A DNA stretch of 64,000 bases, from assembly GCF_032854445.1 (NCBI RefSeq), contig NC_088295.1, positions 11,271,385 through 11,335,384 of the forward strand, given 5' to 3'. The notes under the pieces were generated by a model. The model saw only the letters and a program-made list of their open reading frames with translations. It did not search any database and had not been told where the DNA came from. A program made the position numbers and the translations under genes. This document shows, piece by piece, positions 60,301 to 64,000 of the stretch (its first letter is position 1; each line of letters begins with the position of its first letter). Source of the DNA: Liolophura sinensis (lineage: Eukaryota > Mollusca > Polyplacophora > Chitonida > Chitonidae).

Positions 60301-60723
60301 CCGACATCCTTCTGTGAGAGATTGTTTTTATGTACTTTTACACTGTGTTAGTCAGTGCAAACTTACCAATTTCACAACTATCGCCTCGATATCGTGACAT
60401 GTCACAGTCGCACGTGCAGGATGCTTCATTAAAGCGGCCACCATTGTAACACTCCACTTCCGGTACATCACAGAACTCCCAGGACTGTTTCGGATCGAGG
60501 GTGTAGCACCATGGCCTCTGGAGAATGTAATGCAACCCGGAGGGCTCTCGGCAGTAGTTGGCCACCTCGTCTAGTGTCGACACGGAGAAGTAAGACTCAT
60601 TAGAGTAAGGGTGACTGTGTGGGAATTGAGCGTCCCATCTCTGACAGGTGCGGCCATGACGAGTTGTGTTCAGGGTTCCATTATACAACTGTCCTGCCAA
60701 GCGATAGTCGCAAATGCTGGAGA
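22413..60723 (-). CDS. Giant modular GPCR: kringle/ApeC/lectin/CUB/LDLa/LRR/7TM (32 exons, 5' partial)
   Basis: One minus-strand gene, read from 60723 down to a TAA at 22413-22415. Exons: 60367-60723, 59906-60223, 48307-48488, 47435-47600, 45263-45532, 44667-44771, 44158-44265, 43477-43722, 42507-42706, 40352-40513, 39712-39859, 38805-38977, 38272-38491, 37480-37914, 36878-37084, 36570-36639, 35790-35953, 33568-33738, 33199-33312, 32795-32911, 31716-31931, 30733-31063, 30191-30348, 28838-28978, 28526-28642, 26771-28137, 25761-25947, 24741-24871, 24317-24398, 23843-23947, 23057-23301, 22413-22568. Every junction keeps phase over ~2,390 codons, which supports a single transcript rather than adjacent genes. 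The core is like relaxin receptors and the snail receptor GRL101; the lectin-rich ectodomain points to sensing of glycans or microbes, which is inference. The start codon and signal peptide lie beyond 64000. Confidence 0.85.
22569..23056. other. Receptor intron with SINE piece
   Basis: Contains a SINE fragment at 22866-22938 (CCCGGGTTCTGACCGGTTTC, CGCATAAGTGAAATATTCT). It also has two GC-rich hairpin-prone strings: GGCGCTTTGCGCCG near 22617, and CCGCACGT with its complement ACGTGCGG near 22666-22686. No exon recognised. Confidence 0.55.
23468..23580 (-). mobile_element. SINE copy, reverse orientation
   Basis: Reverse complement of the family 3' block: GGTGTTTTACGCCGTCCTGA, AGAATATTTCACTTATAGGG, GGAAACCCACGACCATCCG. 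Lies in a receptor intron about 100 bp from a forward copy. Confidence 0.75.
23669..23780 (+). mobile_element. SINE copy, near consensus
   Basis: TCCACCGGGCTCTGCCCGGT, CCACCCACCATAATGCTGG, CCGCCGTCGTATAAGTGAAA, TACGGCGTAAAACACCAATC, tail AAATAAATAAATAAATA. Best example of the 3' block in this part of the window. A duplicated TTGGTTTAGTTCATTCCACC stands just before it. Confidence 0.85.
24741..24871 (-). CDS. Receptor exon: TM7
   Basis: Residues ~2150-2194: [20 protein letters not shown], then [17 protein letters not shown] and IRRTDC. The N/DPxxY motif appears as DPILY, as in relaxin-type receptors. Donor GTAAGT at 24740-24735. The acceptor side of this exon has been duplicated into several decaying copies upstream. 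Confidence 0.92.
24820..25250 (-). repeat. Decayed ~115 bp duplications of the TM7 exon edge
   Basis: Three to four diverging copies. 24828-24945 covers the true exon end and intron (ACATCTGCATCCAGGGCC, AACACAGAAACTCGGTAAGT). 24946-25043 repeats ACATCTGCGCCCAATGTCAC, AACACAGAAACCCAGTAAGT. 25044-25100 has TTCTGCGGCCATTTCCACAA, GAACACAAAAACTGAAATG. A weaker copy follows to ~25200. The unit spans coding bases plus the acceptor, so it duplicates an exon edge. Confidence 0.75.
25250..26770. other. Receptor introns around the TM6 exon
   Basis: Apart from exon 25761-25947 this is unique AT-rich sequence. No exon, RNA gene or repeat family was recognised. Confidence 0.5.
25761..25947 (-). CDS. Receptor exon: TM5 end, third intracellular loop, TM6
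   Basis: Residues ~2088-2150. It shows [19 protein letters not shown] (TM5), a basic third loop ([18 protein letters not shown]) and TM6 [18 protein letters not shown] with the CWFP (CWxP) switch motif of rhodopsin-class receptors. Joined to the previous exon at phase 0 (IFM then GLN) and to the next at phase 1. Confidence 0.92.
26771..28137 (-). CDS. Receptor exon: LDLa 6, LRR array, hinge and TM1-TM5 start
   Basis: A single 1,367-base exon, residues ~1632-2088. It begins with LDLa [20 protein letters not shown], then a cysteine-rich LRR cap ([14 protein letters not shown]), about seven leucine-rich repeats ([58 protein letters not shown]) and the hinge [17 protein letters not shown] with SSCEDLM. 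TM1 has [12 protein letters not shown]2 [18 protein letters not shown]3 ends [12 protein letters not shown] (DRF in place of DRY), TM4 [17 protein letters not shown], and TM5 starts YSIAIFM. The hinge and membrane region belong to the leucine-rich-repeat GPCR class with relaxin receptors and GRL101. The first acceptor (TATCCAG) was chosen because it alone preserves phase and the first LDLa cysteine. Confidence 0.93.
28526..28978 (-). CDS. Receptor exons: atypical Cys module and LDLa 5
   Basis: Exon 28838-28978 (residues ~1546-1593) encodes [20 protein letters not shown] followed by [11 protein letters not shown]. It is cysteine-containing and resembles a diverged LDLa but lacks the SDE calcium motif; I cannot name the fold. 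Exon 28526-28642 encodes an LDLa: [20 protein letters not shown], then [14 protein letters not shown]. Outer and inner introns are phase 1. Donors are GTGAGT and GTAAAA. Confidence 0.82.
29463..30013. mobile_element. ~550 bp element with ~45 bp terminal inverted repeats
   Basis: 29469-29515 (AGAAGTATGCAAGTTCCTTA, TAGCTAGTCTTCACGGCACA) is the reverse complement, with a few mismatches, of 29965-30010 (GTGCCGTGGAGACTAGCTAT, AGGGAAGTTGCATACTTCT). The inside has no coding potential. This fits a non-autonomous DNA transposon (MITE-like) in the intron between exons 28838-28978 and 30191-30348. No target duplication is certain. Confidence 0.75.
30191..31931 (-). CDS. Receptor exons: LDLa 4 and CASPR-type fibrinogen-like region
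   Basis: Exons 31716-31931, 30733-31063 and 30191-30348, residues ~1311-1546. The first has an LDLa ([20 protein letters not shown]) and then [18 protein letters not shown]. The second has [20 protein letters not shown], then [17 protein letters not shown] and CDCLLTGNC. The third has [33 protein letters not shown] and HTIGPLRCY. The order and cysteine pattern match the fibrinogen-like segment of neurexin IV/CASPR (contactin-associated) proteins. A stop in the only alternative upstream frame, plus phase, favours the acceptor at 31063 (CCTTTTAAAG). A possible extra exon at 31324-31461 is discussed as a finding. Confidence 0.78.
31932..32794. other. Receptor intron, no gene seen
   Basis: Unique AT-rich sequence between LDLa 3 and LDLa 4 exons. 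The plus-strand open frame 32610-33020 only runs antisense through the LDLa 3 exon and is not a gene. Confidence 0.5.
32795..33738 (-). CDS. Receptor exons: LDL receptor class A modules 1-3
   Basis: Three consecutive single-module exons, 33568-33738, 33199-33312 and 32795-32911, residues ~1177-1311. The motifs are [20 protein letters not shown] with [35 protein letters not shown] with [10 protein letters not shown]; and [20 protein letters not shown] with [10 protein letters not shown]. Each has six cysteines and the acidic calcium-binding D-SDE end. All four introns are phase 1. The third exon uses the GTACGT donor; the GTAAAA four bases downstream would break frame. Confidence 0.93.
33739..35789. 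other. Receptor intron, 2.05 kb
   Basis: Unique AT-rich intron between C-type lectin and LDLa 1. A weak ~54 bp tandem triplet lies at about 34735-34850 (GTAAGTTAGAAAC and GTACGTTAGAAACTCGTGAT variants). No exon recognised. Confidence 0.5.
35790..37084 (-). CDS. Receptor exons: C-type lectin domain
   Basis: Exons 36878-37084, 36570-36639 and 35790-35953, residues ~1030-1177. They read [104 protein letters not shown]. The middle exon is only 70 bases and too short for open-frame detection; it supplies the EWSDGS and TDW core and fits in phase on both sides (1 then 2). The calcium-site-2 motif is QPN rather than EPN, which in characterised lectins usually goes with galactose-type specificity but is followed here by GGEQEDC. 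Function as a working lectin is plausible but inferred. Confidence 0.9.
35954..36569. other. Receptor intron within the C-type lectin
   Basis: A 0.6 kb AT-rich intron. Nothing recognised in it. Confidence 0.5.
37480..37914 (-). CDS. Receptor exon: CUB domain 2
   Basis: Single 435-base exon, residues ~885-1030. It has [72 protein letters not shown] and [20 protein letters not shown]. This is a textbook CUB with four cysteines and a likely calcium site (D-D-Y). CUB domains mediate protein-protein and glycan contacts. Both flanking introns are phase 1; the donor is GTAAGT. Confidence 0.92.
38272..38977 (-). CDS. Receptor exons: CUB domain 1
   Basis: Exons 38805-38977 and 38272-38491, residues ~754-885. 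They read [59 protein letters not shown], then a diverged second half ending [13 protein letters not shown]. The first half is a clear CUB. The second half lacks the usual Y-D-L-E and YCG strings and is rated lower. Outer introns are phase 1, the internal one phase 0. Confidence 0.8.
38978..39711. other. Receptor intron with SINE
   Basis: Holds a forward SINE copy at 39141-39278: AGCAACCTGTGGATGGTCGT, TTCTTCCCACCATAATGC, CGCCGTCGTATAGGTGAAAT, AACACTAATCAAATAAATAA. The rest is unique and AT-rich. Confidence 0.75.
39712..42706 (-). CDS. Receptor exons: F5/8 type C (discoidin) domain
   Basis: Exons 42507-42706, 40352-40513 and 39712-39859, residues ~584-754. They show [58 protein letters not shown] (across a phase-0 junction), [13 protein letters not shown], and after another phase-0 junction [45 protein letters not shown]. 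This is a complete discoidin domain with the first and last cysteines in place. Such domains bind phospholipids or glycans. Three exons with two internal phase-0 introns and phase-1 outer borders. Confidence 0.9.
40914..41084 (+). repeat. ~31 bp tandem array, about 6 copies
   Basis: Unit resembles ATTGTATCAGTGGACACGTC plus TCTTACATTG, with variants GTGTTGTATTAGTGGACGCG and others. It abuts the left arm of the neighbouring foldback element. Confidence 0.85.
41087..41432. mobile_element. Small foldback element
   Basis: Left arm 41087-41140 (GATGCCTTCAGGCCATGACC, TACCGTCGTGTTTCCAAGAC, GGCC) matches the reverse complement of 41378-41432 (ATGCCTTCAGACCAAGACCA, ACCGTCATGTTTTCAAGGC) at roughly 80 %. 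The ~240 bp core has no coding potential. Likely MITE-like. Confidence 0.7.
43477..44771 (-). CDS. Receptor exons: fucolectin-like (F-type lectin) domain
   Basis: Exons 44667-44771, 44158-44265 and 43477-43722, residues ~431-584. They start [20 protein letters not shown], a match to the GKPA.QSS...A..AVDG opening of F-type lectins. They continue [36 protein letters not shown] and [10 protein letters not shown], and end [12 protein letters not shown], the usual L-CEVEV-G closing strand. The canonical fucose-binding HX(26)RXDX4(R/K) signature is not clearly kept, so the ligand is uncertain. Introns before, within and after are all phase 1. The first exon has no long open frame and was found by homology and phase; its donor is the weaker GTTTGT. 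Confidence 0.82.
45263..45532 (-). CDS. Receptor exon: second kringle
   Basis: One exon, residues ~341-431: [20 protein letters not shown], then [31 protein letters not shown] and [12 protein letters not shown]. All six kringle cysteines and the WCY motif are present. Its donor is GC: the exon ends CCCTGTG and the intron begins GCAAGT. The GTAACC a few bases later would put the next exon out of frame. Both flanking introns are phase 1. Confidence 0.88.
45533..47434. other. Receptor intron, 1.9 kb, with foldback element
   Basis: Contains degenerate A-rich CAAACGTTTACAAAA-like repeats (45690-45850), a foldback element (46140-46572) and a diverged direct repeat of ~90 bp (47036-47115 and 47190-47285, sharing AATATTGC-TAAGATAAATT). 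No exon recognised. Confidence 0.6.
46140..46572. mobile_element. Foldback element, ~430 bp
   Basis: 46147-46300 (AAATGAAGTATATATCAGGT, AGGAAAATAGTTGGAATTTT, GACCGAAAAAGC, ACGTCACAT) pairs with the reverse complement of 46400-46570 (AAATGAAGTATGTATCAAAG, AGGAAAAGAGTTGGATTTA, CTGACCACAACG, GACGTCACAT). Arms cover most of the length with gaps. A non-autonomous inverted-repeat element is the simplest reading. Confidence 0.75.
47435..60223 (-). CDS. Receptor exons: ApeC (apextrin C-terminal) domain
   Basis: Three exons, 59906-60223, 48307-48488 and 47435-47600, residues ~120-341. The first starts with [18 protein letters not shown] and continues with [26 protein letters not shown]. The second has [20 protein letters not shown], then RRDGP and [10 protein letters not shown]. 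The third has [15 protein letters not shown] and [11 protein letters not shown]. This is the ApeC pattern seen in apextrins and in amphioxus and other invertebrate lectin-like proteins that bind microbial cell-wall glycans. Phases 1, 0 and 1 agree. The first two exons are separated by an 11.4 kb intron full of mobile elements. I know of no described GPCR carrying this domain. Confidence 0.85.
47850..47965 (-). mobile_element. SINE copy, reverse orientation
   Basis: TATTTATTTATCTGATTGGT, GTTTTACGCCGTGTTCAAGA, ATGACGGCGGCCAGCATTGT, GGAAACCACCGACCATCCGC, AGGTTGCTGG. Lies in the intron between ApeC exons 47435-47600 and 48307-48488, which otherwise has only a TGAGAAAACATTTACA triplet (48025-48100) and a run of G (about 48251-48268). 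Confidence 0.8.
50135..50800 (+). pseudogene. Tyrosine recombinase-like remnant (Crypton or DIRS type)
   Basis: Open frame of ~217 codons. Residues ~40-105 match the C-terminal catalytic part of tyrosine recombinases: [20 protein letters not shown] (arginine in an HxxR-like box, 50309-50320), [20 protein letters not shown] (GH box and the nucleophile tyrosine in EYD). The N-terminal catalytic region with the first arginine is not seen upstream. The rest is Ser/Pro-rich. It resembles the recombinase-like proteins common in molluscan genomes that derive from Crypton-like elements. Likely a 5'-truncated mobile-element gene; whether it is expressed cannot be told. Confidence 0.7.
50632..50693. 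repeat. GC-rich hairpin
   Basis: CGTCCTGGGCGCCGGAAAGG followed by a ~10 base loop and its complement CCCTTTCCTGGGCGCCCAGG. A stem of ~23 bp with a small bulge in otherwise AT-rich surroundings, inside the recombinase-like open frame. Confidence 0.85.
51815..52165 (-). mobile_element. Probable full-length tRNA-headed SINE, reverse orientation
   Basis: Read on the minus strand: a tRNA-like head near 52160-52060 with an A-box-like TGGGCCGACTGGTTAA and a B-box GGGTTCAACTCC, a ~200 bp body, then the family 3' block (GGTTTCCCCCAGA, ATATTCTTGAATATGGGGTT, AAACAATAATCAAATGAATA). This is the only copy here where head and 3' block are plausibly joined, giving an element of ~350 bp. The 3' block is well diverged. 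Confidence 0.6.
53414..54110 (+). pseudogene. Retrotransposon integrase remnant, frameshifted
   Basis: Integrase core of the Ty3/gypsy type spread over more than one frame. 53414-53626 carries the region of the first catalytic Asp ([17 protein letters not shown]). 53619-53882 carries [19 protein letters not shown] with the Glu-containing helix. A stop after MLER at 53881 and continuing similarity to ~54110 show further damage. It cannot be functional as it stands. Confidence 0.8.
54293..54432 (+). mobile_element. SINE inserted in the retrotransposon, with target duplication
   Basis: 140 bp copy from CTCTGTCAGCAACCTGAGAA through CCACCATAATGCTGGCCGCC, GTGAAATATTCTTGAGTACA to an AAATAAATAAATA tail. 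It is flanked by the 11 bp direct repeat ATGTTAAATCT at 54282-54292 and 54433-54443. Across the insertion the retrotransposon open frame resumes in sense ([15 protein letters not shown]). This gives exact ends of a (5'-truncated) copy. Confidence 0.92.
54830..55935 (+). other. Unrecognised sequence inside the LTR element
   Basis: Several open frames of 60-160 codons on the plus strand (for example 55446-55934, with [17 protein letters not shown] and [15 protein letters not shown]). I do not recognise the protein. Being between the integrase and the right LTR it could be an extra open frame of the element or a captured fragment. Confidence 0.4.
58790..59880 (+). repeat. 29 bp satellite, ~37 copies
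   Basis: Unit CTCTCGTCTGTTATGAACCA plus CTATGTTAT. Copies vary at a few sites (CTATC, TACGT, CCATC; CCCGTCTG). It ends ~25 bp from the donor of receptor exon 59906-60223. On the transcribed strand the unit reads TGGTTCATAACAGACGAGAG. Confidence 0.93.
60367..60723 (-). CDS. Receptor exon: kringle and EGF-like module
   Basis: First exon in the window, residues ~1-119 of the fragment. The kringle begins at [16 protein letters not shown], has GRTCQRWD, then NYCREP and [19 protein letters not shown] with the usual cysteines. An EGF-like module follows directly: [17 protein letters not shown], then RYRGDSCEI. Both flanking introns are phase 1, so the exon is a symmetric shuffling unit. The acceptor is TTTTTCCAG and the donor GTAAGT. 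The preceding exon must end in phase 1 and was not found up to 64000. Confidence 0.88.
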
Positions 60724-61770
60724 CTGGAAAAACAATGAATGAAGTCAATGAATGAATGGATGAACGAATGAATGCGTGCATGAATAATCATAAATGCTGG
60801 AGACAAGAAAACAAATGGAAATAGTGATGAATAAATGAATGGATGATCATAAATGCTACAGACTGGAAAACAATCGGAAATAGTGAATGAATTAATGAAT
60901 GAATGATTATGGTCTAACGCAACTTCGGCAATTCCCGTCATATCGAAGTCATTCCACTTATTATTTTGTGACAAGGGAGGTTCACCCAAACTATAATAAC
61001 TTCGTTCTTTATCTCTGCCGTTTACTGTTACGGTGATTGATTATTGATTATTTCTGTCCACGAATATTGACAAGCCTATCAGGAGATGGAGGCCTCTTTG
61101 CCAAACCACACAACATGAGAAGATAAAGACAATAGAATTAATAGAGTTGTATATCTGCCAAAGGAATCGTTCCTGCCATCAACAGAGGCTACAGATGACA
61201 TGCAGATGATAATGCAATGGATTAAAAGTTGTTTTGAAGACAACTATAGCACTGAAAATGCTGTTTGTATTATGTAGAACTTCCATAATGTGAAATCCAC
61301 AATTGGATACTGGTGGAGGAGAGAAAACATGTATCATGATTTACGCGCTGTAAAGAGTTAGATTTTAACACTTTGTAAACTGCTGTAAAATGTTGTAATC
61401 TAACACTGTCATAATGTCAAATGAACAACATTATGGTGGGAGGAAACCGCGCAGAGCTTGGGGGACGTAACATTTTAAGATGTTGACATTCTCATTTTAC
61501 AGTGTTTAACATACTGTATTTTCTTAATATTTAGGAAATGATGAAAGTTTTCTAGAAATTTCAGCTTTCTGGAGATCTAAACTAATTAACAAATGAATGA
61601 CACAGTATGTAACACGATTATTCGACAAAGTAATGGCTGTGGCACCAAGCGCATTTAATGTGGTTTCGAAAAACCAAGCCCCAGAGGCTGATCAAACCGC
61701 TATATGAAATTCTGAATTGTGAAGAAGACATCGTGAATGAAAATTCAATTCCTAATCTAAATCCAGCTCT

Positions 61771-61970
61771 AATACTGACATAACCCATGGGTAGGAGCTA
61801 CACGTCACATAATACTGACATAACCCATGGGTAGGAGCTACACGTCACATAATACTGACATAACCCATGGGTAGGAGCTACACGTCACATAATACTGACA
61901 TAGCCCAAGGGTAGGAGATACACATCACATAATACTGACATAACCCATGGGTAGGAGCTACACATCCCAC
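61771..61970 (+). repeat. Five 40 bp tandem copies
   Basis: Unit AATACTGACATAACCCATGG plus GTAGGAGCTACACGTCACAT, repeated exactly five times. The first three units are identical; the fourth and fifth carry a few substitutions. Confidence 0.95.
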
Positions 61971-62049
61971 AATGGGTCAACGCAATGTGCAGCAACAGAA
62001 CAACTCCTCGCTTAAGAACACGTTATGTATATTTACGAAACGGTAAAGT

Positions 62050-62935
62050 TCAGAGTTTTGTAATGCCTTGTGTCATGAAAAGCTATAGAGTATTTCTTTT
62101 AGAGAGTCGCCTATCAAATCAGCTCTAAAATCAGTCATTCTCTCTACCAAAATTGCCTTTAGTCAGTGAAACGTAACTACACAAGCTCTGCACATATATA
62201 TGTTGGAAGTCCATATTCTTGCAAAGACAATCAAATTAGAAAACATTTTCTAATTTATAGCGTTAAACTGCATAAGTTCAGGTGACGTCATAATTATTTT
62301 TAAAAATTGTGGCATGCCGGAAATGGGCGTGGAGAGTGATTTTTTTACAAAAGGTGAACCAACGTGGGGTTAGCAACGTCTCAGCAAATAGAATACATTG
62401 TGTTTTATAACAAAATTCACCTTTAAAACCATACTGCTATGAGATCATATACTACAAGAGATGAAATAAAATTCATTTATGAAGGTTATGTTATACTAAA
62501 CGTGTTAACAATTTCAAATATAATAATGTTACATAACAGGTTTTACAGTAAAACCAATAGCAGTTTAGGTGACTGTAATCGACCTCCGTCAAAACATGTT
62601 GAACTCCGCCCAATATCCGGCCTGCCACTGTTTTTCTAATAATTATGACATCACCCACGACAATGGGTTTTTGCCGTCGAAACCGAGCTTATGGACTTGA
62701 ACATTATGAATTAGAAAAAGTGTTCTAACATTTTCCTTGCAATGATATGGACGTTCAACATATCAATGTGTAGAGCTCGGGTTTTTATGTGAGACTGACG
62801 TAAGGCAATTTTGGTAGTGAGTATGATTTTACAGATTGCTGAATGTAAGCAACTCTCTAAACGAAACAGACTATAACAAGCTTATAACGTATATATTGTA
62901 ATATCTAACGCGTTTAGATAAACTCTGAACGTCCC
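62050..62935. mobile_element. Foldback element with arms of nearly 300 bp
   Basis: 62050-62340 and the reverse complement of 62590-62935 align almost throughout. Shared strings are GTTCAGAGTTT, TTTAGAGAGT, CTACCAAAATTGCCTT, AGCTCT-CACAT, GTCCATAT-CTTGCAA, TGACGTCATAATTATT or its close variant, GTGGCATGCCGGA. A ~250 bp core separates the arms. No transposase is present; a non-autonomous foldback or MITE-like element. Confidence 0.85.
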
Positions 62936-63109
62936 TGTGTTCCCGTGGTGGAAACTTTGACCTGTAGAACAGAGGCTCCAATTGCCGGCGGACGCTGTCG
63001 CTCACAGATGCCTGGGCTCTTCACAGTTGTTAACAACTGGTTCCAATCGTCATTACAGTCCTTATCTTGATCTATCAATCACATTATGATGCATAACTAG
63101 GCACGGTAA

Positions 63110-63668
63110 ATGTACTCCCCTGGGGCGGAACGTGTGTCTGACGTAAGATGTGCACGAGCCGTGGGTTCAATCCCGGCCTAGGGCATGGATTGTCTAGATT
63201 CCCTCGCTCTCATTGTTCGTGGTGTTCCTTGGTTAAAATAAGCGGCCAGTGCAGCTAGTCGGTTCTTTGTGCAGTCTTGCCTTCAATCAGTGATGCAAGT
63301 CATTGCGGCATACGTCATACCAAAAAGTTCGTCATTATGTTGCCAAAGATCGGTGATTTAACCCCTGTGCTCCAGTCATCCGGGCCCCTCCAAGATACAT
63401 GTGGGAAGTCCATATAGGCTGTTAAACTTCTAACTGACTGGCGAAAATACGGGCCGATTTATGGACCTGGTTAGTCAAGTCTAGTTCAAGCCCAGCTGAT
63501 GCTGACTTCCTGTCAGGCAGTACGTGCGGAGGCCTTTCAGCAACTTGCGGATGGTCGGGTGTTTTCCCTGGGCGCTGTCCGGTTTCTTTCCACCATAATG
63601 CTGATCGCCATCGTATAAGTGAAATATTATTGACTACGGCGTAAAACACCAATTAAATAATAAATAAA
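63110..63668 (+). mobile_element. SINE 3' block with possible distant tRNA-like head
   Basis: 63500-63668 is a good family copy (GCTGACTTCCTGTCAGGCAG, CAACTTGCGGATGGTCGG, CCACCATAATGCTGATCGCC, GTAAAACACCAATTAAATAA, tail AATAAATAAATT). At 63161-63178 a B-box-like GTGGGTTCAATCCCGGCC suggests a tRNA-like head, but ~330 bp of unassigned sequence lies between, so the two parts may be separate insertions. Confidence 0.65.
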
Positions 63669-64000
63669 TTGACTGTAAGCCACAAGGGTTTGGCTCAAAA
63701 TCGTGTGTGTGTGTGTGTGAAGGATACTCCATTAAATGCCTCCGTCCAAAGCTTTATGTACTGAGCAATGGTTGCATCATCCTCAATGGAAAAAAACAAG
63801 TTCAGAGAATTCGGAGTCACTGGCGATTTGTTTCGTACATACTAGTTACATCTAATCTAGAGTGAATACCAGTAGTCTACAAGGCACATATTTAAACAGT
63901 TGTGACTGTCGTGCATGCCATTGAGATCTAATCTAGGTATTTAAAAATAGTCAAAATAGTGCCAGTCTGTACCTAATATGTAAGCTAACTTCATGATAAC

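Larger units (their letters stand above)
60724..64000. other. Right edge: receptor 5' intron or upstream region
   Basis: The next receptor exon should end in phase 1 but none was recognised. The stretch contains ATGAATGA-rich low-complexity sequence (60725-60910), a SINE scrap on - at 61414-61470, a 5 x 40 bp array, a large foldback element, a GT microsatellite near 63702-63718 and a SINE. Confidence 0.6.

Noticed and set aside
62931-63010. Possible further receptor exon on the minus strand near TTCTACAG
   Set aside because: The open stretch is short, ends in a stop with no donor, and resembles no domain; it overlaps the foldback edge.

Overview
This is a 64 kb piece of an intron-rich animal genome. 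It carries parts of two large genes that run towards each other (tail to tail) and a high density of minisatellites, SINE copies and foldback elements. A lophotrochozoan, most likely a mollusc or brachiopod, is suggested by three things: a receptor of the LDLa-LRR-GPCR (GRL101-like) type, an ApeC (apextrin C-terminal) domain, and many copies of a SINE-like repeat with an AAATAAATAAAT tail of a kind I associate with molluscs. The species itself cannot be read from the sequence.

Positions 69-17208 (+ strand) hold the last 20 exons of PRKDC, the DNA-PK catalytic subunit: the end of the FAT region, the PI3K-like kinase and the FATC tail ending in a WEPWV-type C-terminus. All 20 exons join with consistent splice sites and reading phase. 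The introns and 3' flank hold four large minisatellites. Three of them look as if they grew out of the adjoining exon edge, so they repeat pieces of coding sequence plus the splice donor or the stop codon.

Positions 17209-22412 lie between the genes, with SINE copies, a 120-140 bp direct repeat and a ~55 bp minisatellite. Positions 22413-60723 (- strand) hold one very large gene whose 5' end lies beyond the right edge. I joined 32 exons with unbroken phase, giving about 2,390 codons. Reading N to C the protein has: kringle, EGF, ApeC, kringle, fucolectin-like, F5/8 type C, two CUB, C-type lectin, four LDLa, a CASPR/neurexin-IV-type fibrinogen-like region, an atypical cysteine module, two more LDLa, an LRR array, a glycoprotein-hormone/relaxin-receptor-type hinge, seven membrane segments and an unrecognised ~190-residue cytoplasmic tail. 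It looks like a cell-surface sensor that couples lectin and pattern-recognition modules to a G-protein-coupled core. This is the most interesting object in the window.

The 11 kb intron splitting its ApeC domain contains a tyrosine-recombinase remnant, a decayed Ty3/gypsy-like LTR retrotransposon with a SINE inserted inside it (11 bp target duplication), and a 29 bp satellite. No exon was recognised in 60724-64000, which holds a foldback element with arms of nearly 300 bp, a 5 x 40 bp array and a SINE. Exon boundaries were called by eye from homology, GT/AG (one GC/AG) sites and phase; no transcript evidence was available.
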